A stretch of 64,000 nt of DNA, taken from assembly GCF_021165935.1 (NCBI RefSeq), contig NZ_CP088953.1, forward strand, positions 3,512,501 to 3,576,500, given 5' to 3'. This document shows positions 37,624 to 46,913 of the stretch, in pieces (the stretch's first letter is position 1; every line of letters starts with the position of its first letter). The translations under genes were made by a program, and so were the position numbers. The notes beneath the pieces are model-generated. The model had not been told where the DNA came from, ran no database searches, and worked only from the letters and a program-made list of their open reading frames with translations. This DNA comes from Microbulbifer elongatus (GTDB lineage Bacteria; Pseudomonadota; Gammaproteobacteria; Pseudomonadales; Cellvibrionaceae).

Positions 37624-40600
37624 CTAACCTTGCGGCAGCTTAGTATTCTTAATGACTTTCAGATACGCACCTGATGTATTCCCATTATCAGGCCTTGCAA
37701 CGGCATTTTCGTAGTCTCGATAAAGTAATTTTATTTGTGTCCCACCTCCCGGAAGGTATCGATATGAACCATCGGGCAACTTTTCAATTTGGGGGCCAAC
37801 AGGACCATACTCAATTTCAAATGGACGCTGGACTTCATACTGCACTCTCCGATCTAATGTTGGCTTCCAAACTTGCTTAATTGCGAGCTGATTTCTTCCG
37901 TAACTCGAGTTTTTAATAGCATCAGTTGTTCCAAACTGACCTGGAAATTTCCCCATCCCTGTGTTGGTGATCATATTAAATTTTTCTCCAGGCTGTATTA
38001 CCCTGGTTTTTGGTATATAACCTACAGGCCATGGTGATTCATTATCACGCAAATCTTCAAACGCATTAACTAAGTCTTCATCCGAGTTAAATATTCCCTC
38101 GTGATTCTGTTCAAACTCCGAAAATACTTTTCTCTGATCCTTTGGAATTCTGCTTATGGGAGTACCAAGCGCATCAATTTCTTTACATGTGAGCCCTAGC
38201 GGGTCAATCCAAACTACTGGATTCGGCGCATATTGGTAGCAATGAACACCACCTACCAACCCGATTGGGTCTTGCTGGGTAAATTGCCCGCATCGTGGGT
38301 CATAAAATCTGTATCGACTGTAATGCAGCCCACTCTCTTCATCAAAGTACTGCCCCTGGAACCGGATCGGCTGGGCGATTTCTTCTCGGTGGGTGATGGC
38401 CAGGTTGCCGTAGGTTTTATAGCTGACGTTCCAGACCACTTCACCGTTGGTATTGGTCAGGGTATCCGGTGTACCCAGATGATCCAGGTGGTACTGGTAG
38501 ACCTCGCCATTTTCACTTAACGCGATCGGCTTGAAGGTTTCCGGCTCAAAATAGTAGGTGCGGGATTTCAGGTCCTGGCTGTTTGCTAAATCCCGGGTGG
38601 TTTCCTGCAGCAGTACATCGCCATTCCACAGAAATTCGGTGGTAGTGCCCTGCCCCTGCTTGCGCACGCGACGACCGAGGGGGTCGTACTGGTATTGGGT
38701 TTCCGACTGGAGTTGTGGCTCGCCGGTATCATCCACCTTGTATTGCGCTACTGCGACAAGCTGGTGCTTGCTGTTGTAGCGATAGCGGGTCTGGAGCTTT
38801 TGGCCTTTGCCGCGCAGGGCCGCAGTGCGATTGCCGTGGATGTCGTATTCGTAGTGGGTGTCGCCGCGGAATTGCAGGCGGTTGCCATTTACCTGGGTAC
38901 TGCTGGCCTGCTGCTTCGCTTCTTCCGCGCTGCCTGCAGCGGCGAGGATATTGTGCGCGGGATCGTGGACGAAATGTTCCGGGGACGGGCCGTCTACCTG
39001 AGTCAGGCGATCCAGTGCATCGTAGTGGTAGCTGCGGTTGCCGCGCAGACTGTCGTTGATCTGGGTGAGCTGGCCACTGCGATTGTAGCCGTAGCTGCGC
39101 TCCAGCAGCGGGTTTTCTACTGGTTTGTTTGTATCCGTTGCGGACTTACCCACACGCAGGCTTTGCAGGCGCCCCTGCGGGTCGTAGCTACTGTTGGTGG
39201 TGAGGCCGTTGCCGTGTTCCCGGGCGACTTCTCTACCGAGCGCGTCGCGATCGATAGAGGCCAATAGTGTCGCCGCTTCTGCGCCGGCAAACCGGGTGTG
39301 CAGGCTCTGGAACTGGCCCACTTCGTTATAGGCGTAGTTCAGTTCTTCGCCACTGGGCAGGCGGGTGACGATACGGTTGCCGGCTTTATCGTATCGATGC
39401 AGGATTTCTGCGTTGTCCTGCCAATCGCCAATCAGGCGACCGCAGGCGTCGTAGTCCCAGCGCAACTTGCGGTGGGCGTTTTCCGCTTCAATCATCTGTC
39501 CGGCACGATTGTAGCGGTAGCTGGTGGTGCCGTCCGGGGTGATTTCCTGCAGCAGACGGCCGAAGGCGTCCCGCTCGTACAGAGTGTCCACGCCCTTGCC
39601 TGTGGCCAGGTCGGTAACGGCGCGACTGGCAATCAGGTGACCAGCGCGGTTGTAGGCGTAGCGCGTGGTACGCCCGTCAAAACCGACTTCTTCGGTCAGG
39701 CGCTCGTTCAGGTCGTACTTGAGCTGGTACTGTTCGCCCTTCTCGTTGATGAGACCAACCAGGTTGCGTTCGCCGTCGTACTGGTACTGCAGGCGGCTCC
39801 CGTCCGGGTTTGTGCGGGCTTTTACCTGGCTCAGGCCGTCGTAGTCGTAGCGGGTGCTGCGGCCTTCGGGGTCGATGATTTCCGCAACCAGCCCCTGAGG
39901 GTTGTAACGGTACTCTGTACGACCGCCATCAGGGGCGATAACCGCACTAATCCGATCCTGTAGGTCGTATTCATAACGGGTGTAGAGGTCCGGGCCGTGT
40001 TGCACCTCGACCAGACGCTGGTGCATGTCGTAACGGTAGTGCTGGGAGCGACCGGCAGCATCGTGCACCGCCGAGAGTTTACCCTGTGGGTTCCACAGGT
40101 AGCGGGTGGTCTGCCCAAGCGGATTGGTGATACTGCCGATCAGGCCGATGGGGTTATAGGTGTAGCGGGTGACCTGCCCGAGGGGGTCGATACTGGCGGT
40201 AACCTGCCCACTTTCATTGAACTCACGCTGCCAGATTCGACCCGCGGCGTCGGTTATCTTTTCGGGCTGGCCGTTGCGGCTGTACTCAATCTTCTGAACG
40301 CCACCACTGGCATCGGTTTTGGCAATCAGGCGCCCGAAGCTGTCGTACTCAAACAGTTCCTTGTGCTCAAACCCTTCTTCCGCGGGCAGTTGAACTTCGG
40401 TGGGCTGCCCCAGTCGGTTGTAGCTATACAGCGTCTCGCCACCTTCGGCGTTACGGTAGTAGATCGGCAGCGCCTGTTCGTTAAAACGATAACGTTCCGT
40501 CCCACCACGGGTATCAGTGACAGCCACACCCTTGCCGTCCTCATCCCAGACAAAGGTGTAATCGTAGGTGGCCTGCCCGTCGATGGGATCGCCCCACTGG

Positions 40601-42585
40601 CGCAGACAGCGGGCACCGGGACCTGTGTCATCCCAGCGGAAGTGAAAGCTGTAACCGGTTTTGAGGGTCCGTTTCTTGATCAGGTGACCCACATACTCGT
40701 ATTGCTCGCTGTGACCATTCGCGTCAATCGCGCGCACCAGGTCACCCTGCTCATCGTATTCGTACCGCGCCAGCGATGAGATCTGACCATCACGACTTTC
40801 TTTTTTCAGCTCACCAATTCTGCCATTCACCGGAGTGATGTGAAGCGCCTCGCCCAGGCTGCTCTCTACACAGATCAACTGACCTTTTACATAGTGAAAG
40901 CGATAGAAGTTTCCGTAATCATCACGGATCTCAGACAGTTTGAGCGGCCCCCCGGCACCTGCCGCACGGAAGTGCTTTTGTACTCCTCGCGGGGCACCAT
41001 AAGGGGTAATAATCCAGTGATCATCATTTTCCCGGGCAATGGACAATTGCTCCACGATGTTGTGGCTACGACCACTTACACCGGGAATGGGCAGGCGAAT
41101 AACACGTCCCTCGGCATCGTGCAGAGCCACCTCTTTCCGCGCCCTTTCGATAACGAGCGTTTCGCCAACGGTGTGACTCCACCCCACCCCGAGACCGCTG
41201 TCCTGGGTACTGCTACTGCGGTAGGTGCGCGCGAGCGTCAATGGCAGAGGCCCGTCCAGAACCGTATCCACCAGAGTGAGCCGCTCCTCACCGGTTTTCA
41301 GGTTGATCGGCTCGCCGCTTTCACAGGCACGGGCATTACATTGCGTCGTTTTACCGGACTCTGTGGTGCCGACCGCATCACTCTGGTTGTCGGGCGCATC
41401 AGAATCGCGGGGTTCAGGTCCGTTGCCGGGGGATTCTTTTTGTTTCCCCGCCGCAGACTGTTTTTTCCCGCCTCCTGTCGCAGCACCACCAGATCCACCA
41501 CTGCCACCGCTCGGAACCGCAACCTCCTCAGACTTCAATGCACTGTAGGACGAGTTATCGATCTTGGCCCCGCGTTTTTTCTGCAGAATTTTTCGCTGCT
41601 TTTGGTAACGGGCAAAATCGATGATCAAATCACCCACATCTTTAAACCGAAACATCAGGCGCGCGTTCTTCGCCATGGCACCAGCAGCACCAACGCCACC
41701 GGTAAAGGCGGCGAGCACAATGGTCAATACGATTTCGAATACACCACCGCCGGCAAACTCCGATATTTCCAAGCTGTGCTGTGCTTTTACGTAATCCCTG
41801 GCGAAGCGGCTAATGTCATTGCGCAGGGCCGAGTCATCGTAGACCAGCTGTGCGATTTCGAAGGCCTGCTTTAACTGCTCCTCGGTAATCGTGGACGGAT
41901 CGAAACCAAGTACGTCCACCACTTCTTTTTTGACTTCACCGGCGTATTCGTTGCGCGACGCCTCAAAGCTCTTATCGTGCACCAGGTAGTCGTATGTCGC
42001 GCCAGCCAATTCGTATTGCATGCGGACCGGGTTGACCACCATCGCCACTTCGGCAAGGTCTTTCGCCCATACCGCCAGGCCCCAAACCGCATCGCCAAAA
42101 CCTTTGGCGCTCTGACTGATGTGGGCACCGACTTTCTCCAGTTCGGAGCGCTTTTCGTGAACGGCCTGAATACGTGCGGCTTCGATGCGCTCTTCCGCGA
42201 CGATCTTCTGCAGCGCCAGACGGATTTTGTGGCGAATACCGGACTGACGCTCTTCCAGCACGGCTTCACCGAACGGGGCTTCCTCGATCAGGATTCGATG
42301 ATTGCGCACTGCGGCGTACACCGCTTTGTGCTCTTCGGAGAAATGCGGCGGAATACCGGGGAACTGTGCGGTGTGCAGGAGTGAATGTTTCTCAGGCGAG
42401 AAGGCATCAACAGCACAGACTGTGTCATTGGCGAGAAACAGATCAAAGATGTTGTCCAGTGCAGATGGCGGAAACGTACTCAGCAAATCTGCAGCGGCGT
42501 CGTTGTCGAACATAAAATTGGGGCTCTGCCAGCCCGCAACCACACGAAACCGTTGCCCACGTTGATTCTCTACATACACCTGCAT
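37624..42585 (-). CDS. Rhs/YD-repeat polymorphic toxin with TNT-like C-terminal tip
   Basis: About 1653 residues. The start at 42585 follows AAAGGGAAAG; an in-frame codon 13 residues upstream is less likely. The N-terminal part (residues 1-330) is unlike PAAR-type Rhs proteins and contains a hydrophobic segment (VFEIVLTIVLAAFTGGVGAAGAM, about 283-305). From about 410 (CESGEPINLKTGEERL) the Rhs core follows with many YD repeats, ending in YRFYDPRCGQFTQQDPIGL and DPLGL at 38191-38205. The tip after this (about 188 residues) differs in base composition from the core. It holds YEVQRPFEIEYGPVGPQ and a C-terminal GGGTQ, reminiscent of TNT (NAD+ glycohydrolase) toxins. No signal peptide or PAAR domain was seen, so the export route is unclear. 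Confidence 0.85.
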   Translation of the reverse strand: MQVYVENQRGQRFRVVAGWQSPNFMFDNDAAADLLSTFPPSALDNIFDLFLANDTVCAVDAFSPEKHSLLHTAQFPGIPPHFSEEHKAVYAAVRNHRILIEEAPFGEAVLEERQSGIRHKIRLALQKIVAEERIEAARIQAVHEKRSELEKVGAHISQSAKGFGDAVWGLAVWAKDLAEVAMVVNPVRMQYELAGATYDYLVHDKSFEASRNEYAGEVKKEVVDVLGFDPSTITEEQLKQAFEIAQLVYDDSALRNDISRFARDYVKAQHSLEISEFAGGGVFEIVLTIVLAAFTGGVGAAGAMAKNARLMFRFKDVGDLIIDFARYQKQRKILQKKRGAKIDNSSYSALKSEEVAVPSGGSGGSGGAATGGGKKQSAAGKQKESPGNGPEPRDSDAPDNQSDAVGTTESGKTTQCNARACESGEPINLKTGEERLTLVDTVLDGPLPLTLARTYRSSSTQDSGLGVGWSHTVGETLVIERARKEVALHDAEGRVIRLPIPGVSGRSHNIVEQLSIARENDDHWIITPYGAPRGVQKHFRAAGAGGPLKLSEIRDDYGNFYRFHYVKGQLICVESSLGEALHITPVNGRIGELKKESRDGQISSLARYEYDEQGDLVRAIDANGHSEQYEYVGHLIKKRTLKTGYSFHFRWDDTGPGARCLRQWGDPIDGQATYDYTFVWDEDGKGVAVTDTRGGTERYRFNEQALPIYYRNAEGGETLYSYNRLGQPTEVQLPAEEGFEHKELFEYDSFGRLIAKTDASGGVQKIEYSRNGQPEKITDAAGRIWQREFNESGQVTASIDPLGQVTRYTYNPIGLIGSITNPLGQTTRYLWNPQGKLSAVHDAAGRSQHYRYDMHQRLVEVQHGPDLYTRYEYDLQDRISAVIAPDGGRTEYRYNPQGLVAEIIDPEGRSTRYDYDGLSQVKARTNPDGSRLQYQYDGERNLVGLINEKGEQYQLKYDLNERLTEEVGFDGRTTRYAYNRAGHLIASRAVTDLATGKGVDTLYERDAFGRLLQEITPDGTTSYRYNRAGQMIEAENAHRKLRWDYDACGRLIGDWQDNAEILHRYDKAGNRIVTRLPSGEELNYAYNEVGQFQSLHTRFAGAEAATLLASIDRDALGREVAREHGNGLTTNSSYDPQGRLQSLRVGKSATDTNKPVENPLLERSYGYNRSGQLTQINDSLRGNRSYHYDALDRLTQVDGPSPEHFVHDPAHNILAAAGSAEEAKQQASSTQVNGNRLQFRGDTHYEYDIHGNRTAALRGKGQKLQTRYRYNSKHQLVAVAQYKVDDTGEPQLQSETQYQYDPLGRRVRKQGQGTTTEFLWNGDVLLQETTRDLANSQDLKSRTYYFEPETFKPIALSENGEVYQYHLDHLGTPDTLTNTNGEVVWNVSYKTYGNLAITHREEIAQPIRFQGQYFDEESGLHYSRYRFYDPRCGQFTQQDPIGLVGGVHCYQYAPNPVVWIDPLGLTCKEIDALGTPISRIPKDQRKVFSEFEQNHEGIFNSDEDLVNAFEDLRDNESPWPVGYIPKTRVIQPGEKFNMITNTGMGKFPGQFGTTDAIKNSSYGRNQLAIKQVWKPTLDRRVQYEVQRPFEIEYGPVGPQIEKLPDGSYRYLPGGGTQIKLLYRDYENAVARPDNGNTSGAYLKVIKNTKLPQG

Positions 42586-42869
42586 GAACTTTCCCTTTCT
42601 GCTACGCAGCGACACCGATGGCAAACTAGGAACGATGGTGCCACTTACGCAAATCCTTGAGGGAGAAATTCTAAATTAAGAGCGCAGCACGGCAAAGCCG
42701 CGCGCGAGATGAAATGGGGAAAACTGTGGAGAATTTACCGATTATCGGTAGCAGAAACACTGACTGTTACGGTAGTGCCAATTAGGCCGAGCCGCCCGAC
42801 GGGTCACCGGACGGGCGCACGCGGCTAACTGGTACGCTTTCGAAGCGTTATGACAATAAAAATCCTTAT

Positions 42870-43382
42870 TCAACGACGCACACAGGCGTCCAACTGCATG
42901 CGATAGAGCTCGGCCATATCTTCATCAATACAGCAGAAAATGACATGGCGGGGACCACCGTCGCGGTCGAGATGATTTTGAGCCTGCTCAACGGCAATTT
43001 CTACTGCGAGCTCAGGAGGGTAATCGTAGACGCCACAACTAATGGCAGGAAAGGCAATGGAATGGGCGTGTTCGCGCCGCGCAAGGTTGAGACACTGGCG
43101 ATAACAGCTGGCGAGTAGCTCCGGTTCGCCAAGATTACCGCTACGCCAGACCGGGCCGACCGTGTGATAGATTCGCTTCACCGGCAGCCGGTATCCGGCG
43201 GTGGCGCGCACTTCCCCTACCGGGCAACCGCCAATAGCGCGGCAGGCCTCCATCAACTCTGGGCCTGCCGCACGGTGGATGGCGCCATCGACGCCGCCTC
43301 CGCCAAGGAGCCTCTGGTTGGCTGCATTGACGATTACATCCACATGCAACCGAGTGATATCACCGAGGTGTACTTCGATCAC
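42870..43382 (-). CDS. Macro-domain (ADP-ribose-binding) protein
   Basis: About 170 residues. The GTG start at 43382 is chosen because GGAG lies 8 bp upstream and the product begins MIEVHLGDIT, the usual macro-domain start; an upstream TTG at 43415 is the alternative. Motifs VIVNAANQRLLGGGGVDGAIHRAAG and SIAFPAISCGVYDYP match YmdB-type O-acetyl-ADP-ribose deacetylases. It could act on ADP-ribosylated targets. It sits on the far side of the Rhs gene from the immunity candidates, 285 bp upstream of it, and 66 bp after putP. Confidence 0.9.
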   Translation of the reverse strand: MIEVHLGDITRLHVDVIVNAANQRLLGGGGVDGAIHRAAGPELMEACRAIGGCPVGEVRATAGYRLPVKRIYHTVGPVWRSGNLGEPELLASCYRQCLNLARREHAHSIAFPAISCGVYDYPPELAVEIAVEQAQNHLDRDGGPRHVIFCCIDEDMAELYRMQLDACVRR

Positions 43383-43447
43383 TCCAACTACTCCAGCCGC
43401 GGCACCACCGATCAATTGCGCAACATTGCGCGAATACCGCGATCAGA

Positions 43448-44923
43448 CTACTGCTTTTGCCCCAGTAATTGACGGTGGCGCGTTGAAATTCCTTCAGGGC
43501 AATGCGTCACGGCACTTACTAAAACAATAGCAGCTGCGGAGAGTACAAAACCCGGTAAAAGCTCGTATATATCGAAGATGCCACCTGAGAGCTGTTTCCA
43601 TACCACAACGGTTATACCCCCCACCAACACACCGGCAATGGCACCGGCACCGGTCATGCGCGACCAGTAGAGGCTGATCAGTATCGCCGGGCCGATAGCC
43701 GCGCCCAGGCCGGCCCAGGCATAGGCGACCACATCCAGCACTTTGGAGCCCGGATCCATCGCGACGCCCACCGCAATCAATGACAGCGCCACCACTGCCC
43801 AACGGCCCACTTTCACGATACTTTCCGACGAAGCCTGTTTGCCGAACCACACATGGTAGATATCCTCGGCCAACGCCGCGGACGACACCAGTAACTGGGA
43901 ATCTGCGGTGCTCATAATGGCGGACAGTATCGCTGCCAGCAGAATGCCGGCTACCAGAGGATGAAACAGAGACTCCACCAACGCCATAAAGATCCGCTCA
44001 CCATCCGGCAGTGTCGTGGAAAGCTCCAGGTGGCCAAACAGGCCGACACACATAGCCCCGAGAAAGCCGGCCAGGGACCAGATCGCAGCGACGGTAGCCG
44101 CAGCCGGCATGTCATCCGGATGCCGCAGCGCCTTGAAGCGGGCCAGAATGTGCGGTTGACCAAAGTACCCGAGTCCCCACGCCAGAGAACTCAGGACCGC
44201 AGCCACCCCCAGGGTGGCGCCGGTGTTGTCCCTCATCCAGTGCATCAATTCCGGATGCTCCGCCTGCATGGTCGTCCAGGCGCTCCCCCAACCACCCTCA
44301 TCGGAAATTACCATGATCGGCACAATCACCAGCGCGAGGCTCATCAGCAGCCCTTGAAATACATCGGTCCAGGACACCGCCAGGAAGCCCCCAAACAGGG
44401 TGTAGGAGATCACAGCAATCGCCCCAATCACCACCGCCCACTGGTAATCCCAGCCAAATACAGTCTCAAACAACTTGCCGCCGGCAATCAGGCCGGAAGC
44501 CACGTAGAACAGAAAAAACAGCAAAATGAAAAAGGCACAGATGGTGCGCAACCAGGGCGTGGCAAGATTGAAGCGGCGGTGCAGGTAGGCGGGCACGGTG
44601 AGAGAGTCATCCAGGGCATAGGTGTAGATGCGCAGCCGGCGCGCCATGGTGGTCCAGCTCAAGACAATGCCGCTGAACAGGCCAATGGCAATCCACCCGG
44701 AAGAAAGCCCGGTGGCATAGGCGGCACCGGGCAGCCCCAGCAGCAGCCAGCCGCTCATGTCCGAAGCCCCGGCACTCAGCGCTGCAACCGCCGGCGGCAG
44801 CGAGCGACCACCGAGAAAGTAATCGCTGGCATCCTTGGTACGCCGGTAGGCATAGACACCGATGGCAAGAATCAGGGCGAGATAAGCGATAAACGTAAGG
44901 GCGACAAGCCACTGTCCGGACAT
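43448..44923 (-). CDS. putP: Sodium/proline symporter (SSS family)
   Basis: About 491 residues with some 13 hydrophobic helices. The start at 44923 (MSGQWLVALTFIAYLALILAIG) is preferred over 44959 because of GGGGA before it. Signatures include the SSF segment FLGGRSLPPAVAALSAGASDMSGWLLLGLPGAAYA, the middle YTLFGGFLAVSWTDVFQG, and the conserved AILSAIMSTADSQLLVSSAALAEDIY. This matches PutP-type proline transporters closely. Proline uptake is the most likely function; no putA was seen nearby. Confidence 0.9.
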   Translation of the reverse strand: MSGQWLVALTFIAYLALILAIGVYAYRRTKDASDYFLGGRSLPPAVAALSAGASDMSGWLLLGLPGAAYATGLSSGWIAIGLFSGIVLSWTTMARRLRIYTYALDDSLTVPAYLHRRFNLATPWLRTICAFFILLFFLFYVASGLIAGGKLFETVFGWDYQWAVVIGAIAVISYTLFGGFLAVSWTDVFQGLLMSLALVIVPIMVISDEGGWGSAWTTMQAEHPELMHWMRDNTGATLGVAAVLSSLAWGLGYFGQPHILARFKALRHPDDMPAAATVAAIWSLAGFLGAMCVGLFGHLELSTTLPDGERIFMALVESLFHPLVAGILLAAILSAIMSTADSQLLVSSAALAEDIYHVWFGKQASSESIVKVGRWAVVALSLIAVGVAMDPGSKVLDVVAYAWAGLGAAIGPAILISLYWSRMTGAGAIAGVLVGGITVVVWKQLSGGIFDIYELLPGFVLSAAAIVLVSAVTHCPEGISTRHRQLLGQKQ

Positions 44924-45079
44924 TTGGGATTCCCCGTCAAAATTGGCAGATCTAGCCACGTCCCGCGAAAGAATAGGCTGAATCCGTCGTTATTGGTCTT
45001 TATTACGCGTAAATCTACCCATTCGCTGGCGGTTACTCAATCCACAAACTAAACCAAGGGTATGAACAGTTACCAGAAG

Positions 45080-45095
45080 CCGCCATGGATGGCGG
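45080..45095. repeat. Short palindrome with CATGGATG core
   Basis: CCGCCAT, GG, ATGGCGG: perfect 7-bp arms around a GG. The CATGGATG core is shared with the two larger elements at 46731-46826 and, loosely, 51000-51105, so it may be a minimal copy of the same intergenic family. Confidence 0.5.
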
Positions 45096-45130
45096 TCACC
45101 GACTGAGCAGTTAGGGAAAGCGAAAGCACT

Positions 45131-45850
45131 ATGGGTATTTGTCTGGACGAACTACGCCTGTTCGTCGTTCGTCCCACCTTAAAGCAGTTGCGCGCCTGGT
45201 CTCCTGGCATGGAGGCGTTGCTGCTCGGCACCGCCGCGCAGGAATCCGAACTGGGCTTTCACCTCAAACTGGGGCGCCGTCACGGCATGGGGATCTTCCA
45301 GATTCTCCCCAGTACCCACCGGCAGATCTGGGATAAATACCTGATCAACTTCCCCCCTCTCGCATCCAAAGTCCGCGGCCTCGCCAGCCAGCGCGACTTC
45401 CTGCAACACCCCCACGCCGAACTGGCCACCAATCTGCGCTACGCCACCGCCATCGCCTGGCTCGTTTACCGCGCTGCCGGTGTGGAAAAGGTTGAAAGCG
45501 ACAACCTGCCGAAAATGGCCAAGTTGTGGAAAAAACACTTCCATCATGGCCCCAGTGCGCGGTTGCGCGATTTTATCGACAGCTATAGCAAGCTGGTAAA
45601 GCCCACAGAAAAAAACCTTCCCGAAAAACAAACAGCCGCAGTGAAAACTGCGGCTGCTGAAGAGAGGGACGGCGCAAGAACCGATTGTCTACTGGTGGAA
45701 GAGGACGAATTTACAGGTTCCGCGCCTCAATATACATCGGCTGTGTCGGCTGCTCCTGTGACTCCGGCCCCTCATCCCGCGCGTCCTCTGGAATCCACGA
45801 ATGCACGTACTGCTCAATCGCTCGCGCGTCCGCCGCAGGTGCGGGCTTAG
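45131..45850 (+). CDS. Lysozyme-like (transglycosylase-type) protein, unknown role
   Basis: 239 residues. The central segment [41 protein letters not shown] (about 32-72) looks like a lytic-transglycosylase/lysozyme-like active-site region, with a candidate catalytic Glu in QESELG and a GxGxFQI-type stretch. No signal peptide is present, unlike exported transglycosylases. After about residue 160 the C-terminus is low-complexity and Ala/Pro-rich. The coding region runs through the terminator of the convergent ttcA gene and overlaps ttcA by 140 bp; the true end could be earlier if a frame change occurs. Confidence 0.6.
   Translation: MGICLDELRLFVVRPTLKQLRAWSPGMEALLLGTAAQESELGFHLKLGRRHGMGIFQILPSTHRQIWDKYLINFPPLASKVRGLASQRDFLQHPHAELATNLRYATAIAWLVYRAAGVEKVESDNLPKMAKLWKKHFHHGPSARLRDFIDSYSKLVKPTEKNLPEKQTAAVKTAAAEERDGARTDCLLVEEDEFTGSAPQYTSAVSAAPVTPAPHPARPLESTNARTAQSLARPPQVRA
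45622..45656 (-). terminator. Intrinsic terminator of ttcA inside the convergent gene
   Basis: CAGCCGCAGT (45633-45642), loop GAAA, ACTGCGGCTG (45647-45656). On the minus strand a T-rich tail (TTTGTTTTTCGG) follows. It lies about 55 bp after the ttcA stop codon and within the 3' part of the lysozyme-like reading frame. Confidence 0.8.
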
Positions 45851-46652
45851 AGCGGTCCAGCTCCAGGCTCTCAAAATCGTACAGGTCGCGATCCGCCAGC
45901 TGTGACGGTGATACCCGCGTCAATGCGGCAAAAATATTGTCGCTGCGACCGGGAAACTTCTTATCCCATTCACTCAACATACCTTTGATCGCCTGGCGCT
46001 GCAGATTTTCCTGACTTCCGCAAAGATTACACGGAATAATCGGAAACTGTTTGAAATCGGCAAACGCAATCAGATCCGTCTCGCGGCAATAGGCCAGCGG
46101 GCGAATCACAATATTGCGCCCGTCGTCCGCACGCAGCTTCGGCGGCATCGCCTTCAGGCGGCCGCCGTAAAACATATTCAGGAAAAGGGTTTCCACGATA
46201 TCGTCTTTATGGTGCCCCAGAGCCACCTTGGTCGCGCCAATCTCCTCGGCAAAACCGTACAGAGTACCGCGGCGCAGGCGTGAGCAGAGGCCACAGGTAG
46301 TCTTGCCTTCCGGCACCACCTCTTTCACCACACTGTAAGTGTCCTTGTTCACGATGTGATAAGGCACGCCAATGGATTGCAGGTATTCCGGCAAAATATG
46401 CTCCGGGAAACCCGGCTGCTTCTGGTCCATATTCACCGCCACCAGCTCAAAATGCACCGGCGCCGTCTTCTGCAGGTTCATCAGGATTTCCAGCATCGCG
46501 TAGGAATCCTTGCCACCAGACAGGCACACCATCACCTTGTCGCCCTCTTCAATCATATTGAAGTCAGCGATCGCCTTGCCCACATTGCGACGCAGGCGCT
46601 TTTGCAGCTTGTTGAATTCCAGCCGCTCGCGGCGGTTTTCCAGATCAGACAT
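45711..46652 (-). CDS. ttcA: tRNA 2-thiocytidine synthetase TtcA
   Basis: Inserts 2-thiocytidine at position 32 of certain tRNAs, using ATP and an iron-sulfur cluster. The PP-loop [10 protein letters not shown] is at about residues 45-54, and the CxxC motifs are [10 protein letters not shown] and CNLCGSQ. The 313-residue length matches E. coli TtcA (311). The C-terminal tail (about residues 275-313) is longer and rich in Glu and Pro. The gene's own terminator is at 45622-45656. Confidence 0.95.
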   Translation of the reverse strand: MSDLENRRERLEFNKLQKRLRRNVGKAIADFNMIEEGDKVMVCLSGGKDSYAMLEILMNLQKTAPVHFELVAVNMDQKQPGFPEHILPEYLQSIGVPYHIVNKDTYSVVKEVVPEGKTTCGLCSRLRRGTLYGFAEEIGATKVALGHHKDDIVETLFLNMFYGGRLKAMPPKLRADDGRNIVIRPLAYCRETDLIAFADFKQFPIIPCNLCGSQENLQRQAIKGMLSEWDKKFPGRSDNIFAALTRVSPSQLADRDLYDFESLELDRSKPAPAADARAIEQYVHSWIPEDARDEGPESQEQPTQPMYIEARNL

Positions 46653-46730
46653 TGGGTAGTTCTCGAAAATTCTTGAGGTATTGCAAGTGGGCCGGTCAGC
46701 ATTGAAAACTATTGCGCTAAGGCGCTGACA

Positions 46731-46826
46731 CCGGTGAAGCCATTGCGGGACCGTCTGTGGCCATGGATGGCCACAGCCGAGCGTTCATGGATGAACTCGT
46801 AGCGTGTCCCGCAATGGCTTCACCGG
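46731..46826. repeat. Palindromic element with two internal hairpins (three-way junction)
   Basis: Outer arms at 46731-46751 and 46806-46826 are perfect 21-bp reverse complements (CCGGTGAAGCCATTG at the left end). Inside lie CTGTGGCCAT/ATGGCCACAG (46755-46776) and an imperfect hairpin around TTCATGGATGAA (46780-46797). The element can fold into a three-way junction. It lies between ttcA and tesA, in an otherwise non-coding 261-bp region. Confidence 0.8.
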
Positions 46827-46913
46827 GGACAGGGCCGCCCCGGAGCCATCTACGAAGCCCCACCACTAAATGGAGCCCCAGCAAAAATCAGGGCGCGATT
46901 GTACGCTTTCCGA

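Noticed and set aside
38300..41200. Repeat-like DNA pattern
   Set aside because: These are YD peptide repeats of the Rhs core, not a CRISPR array or DNA tandem repeat; spacing and sequence vary at base level.
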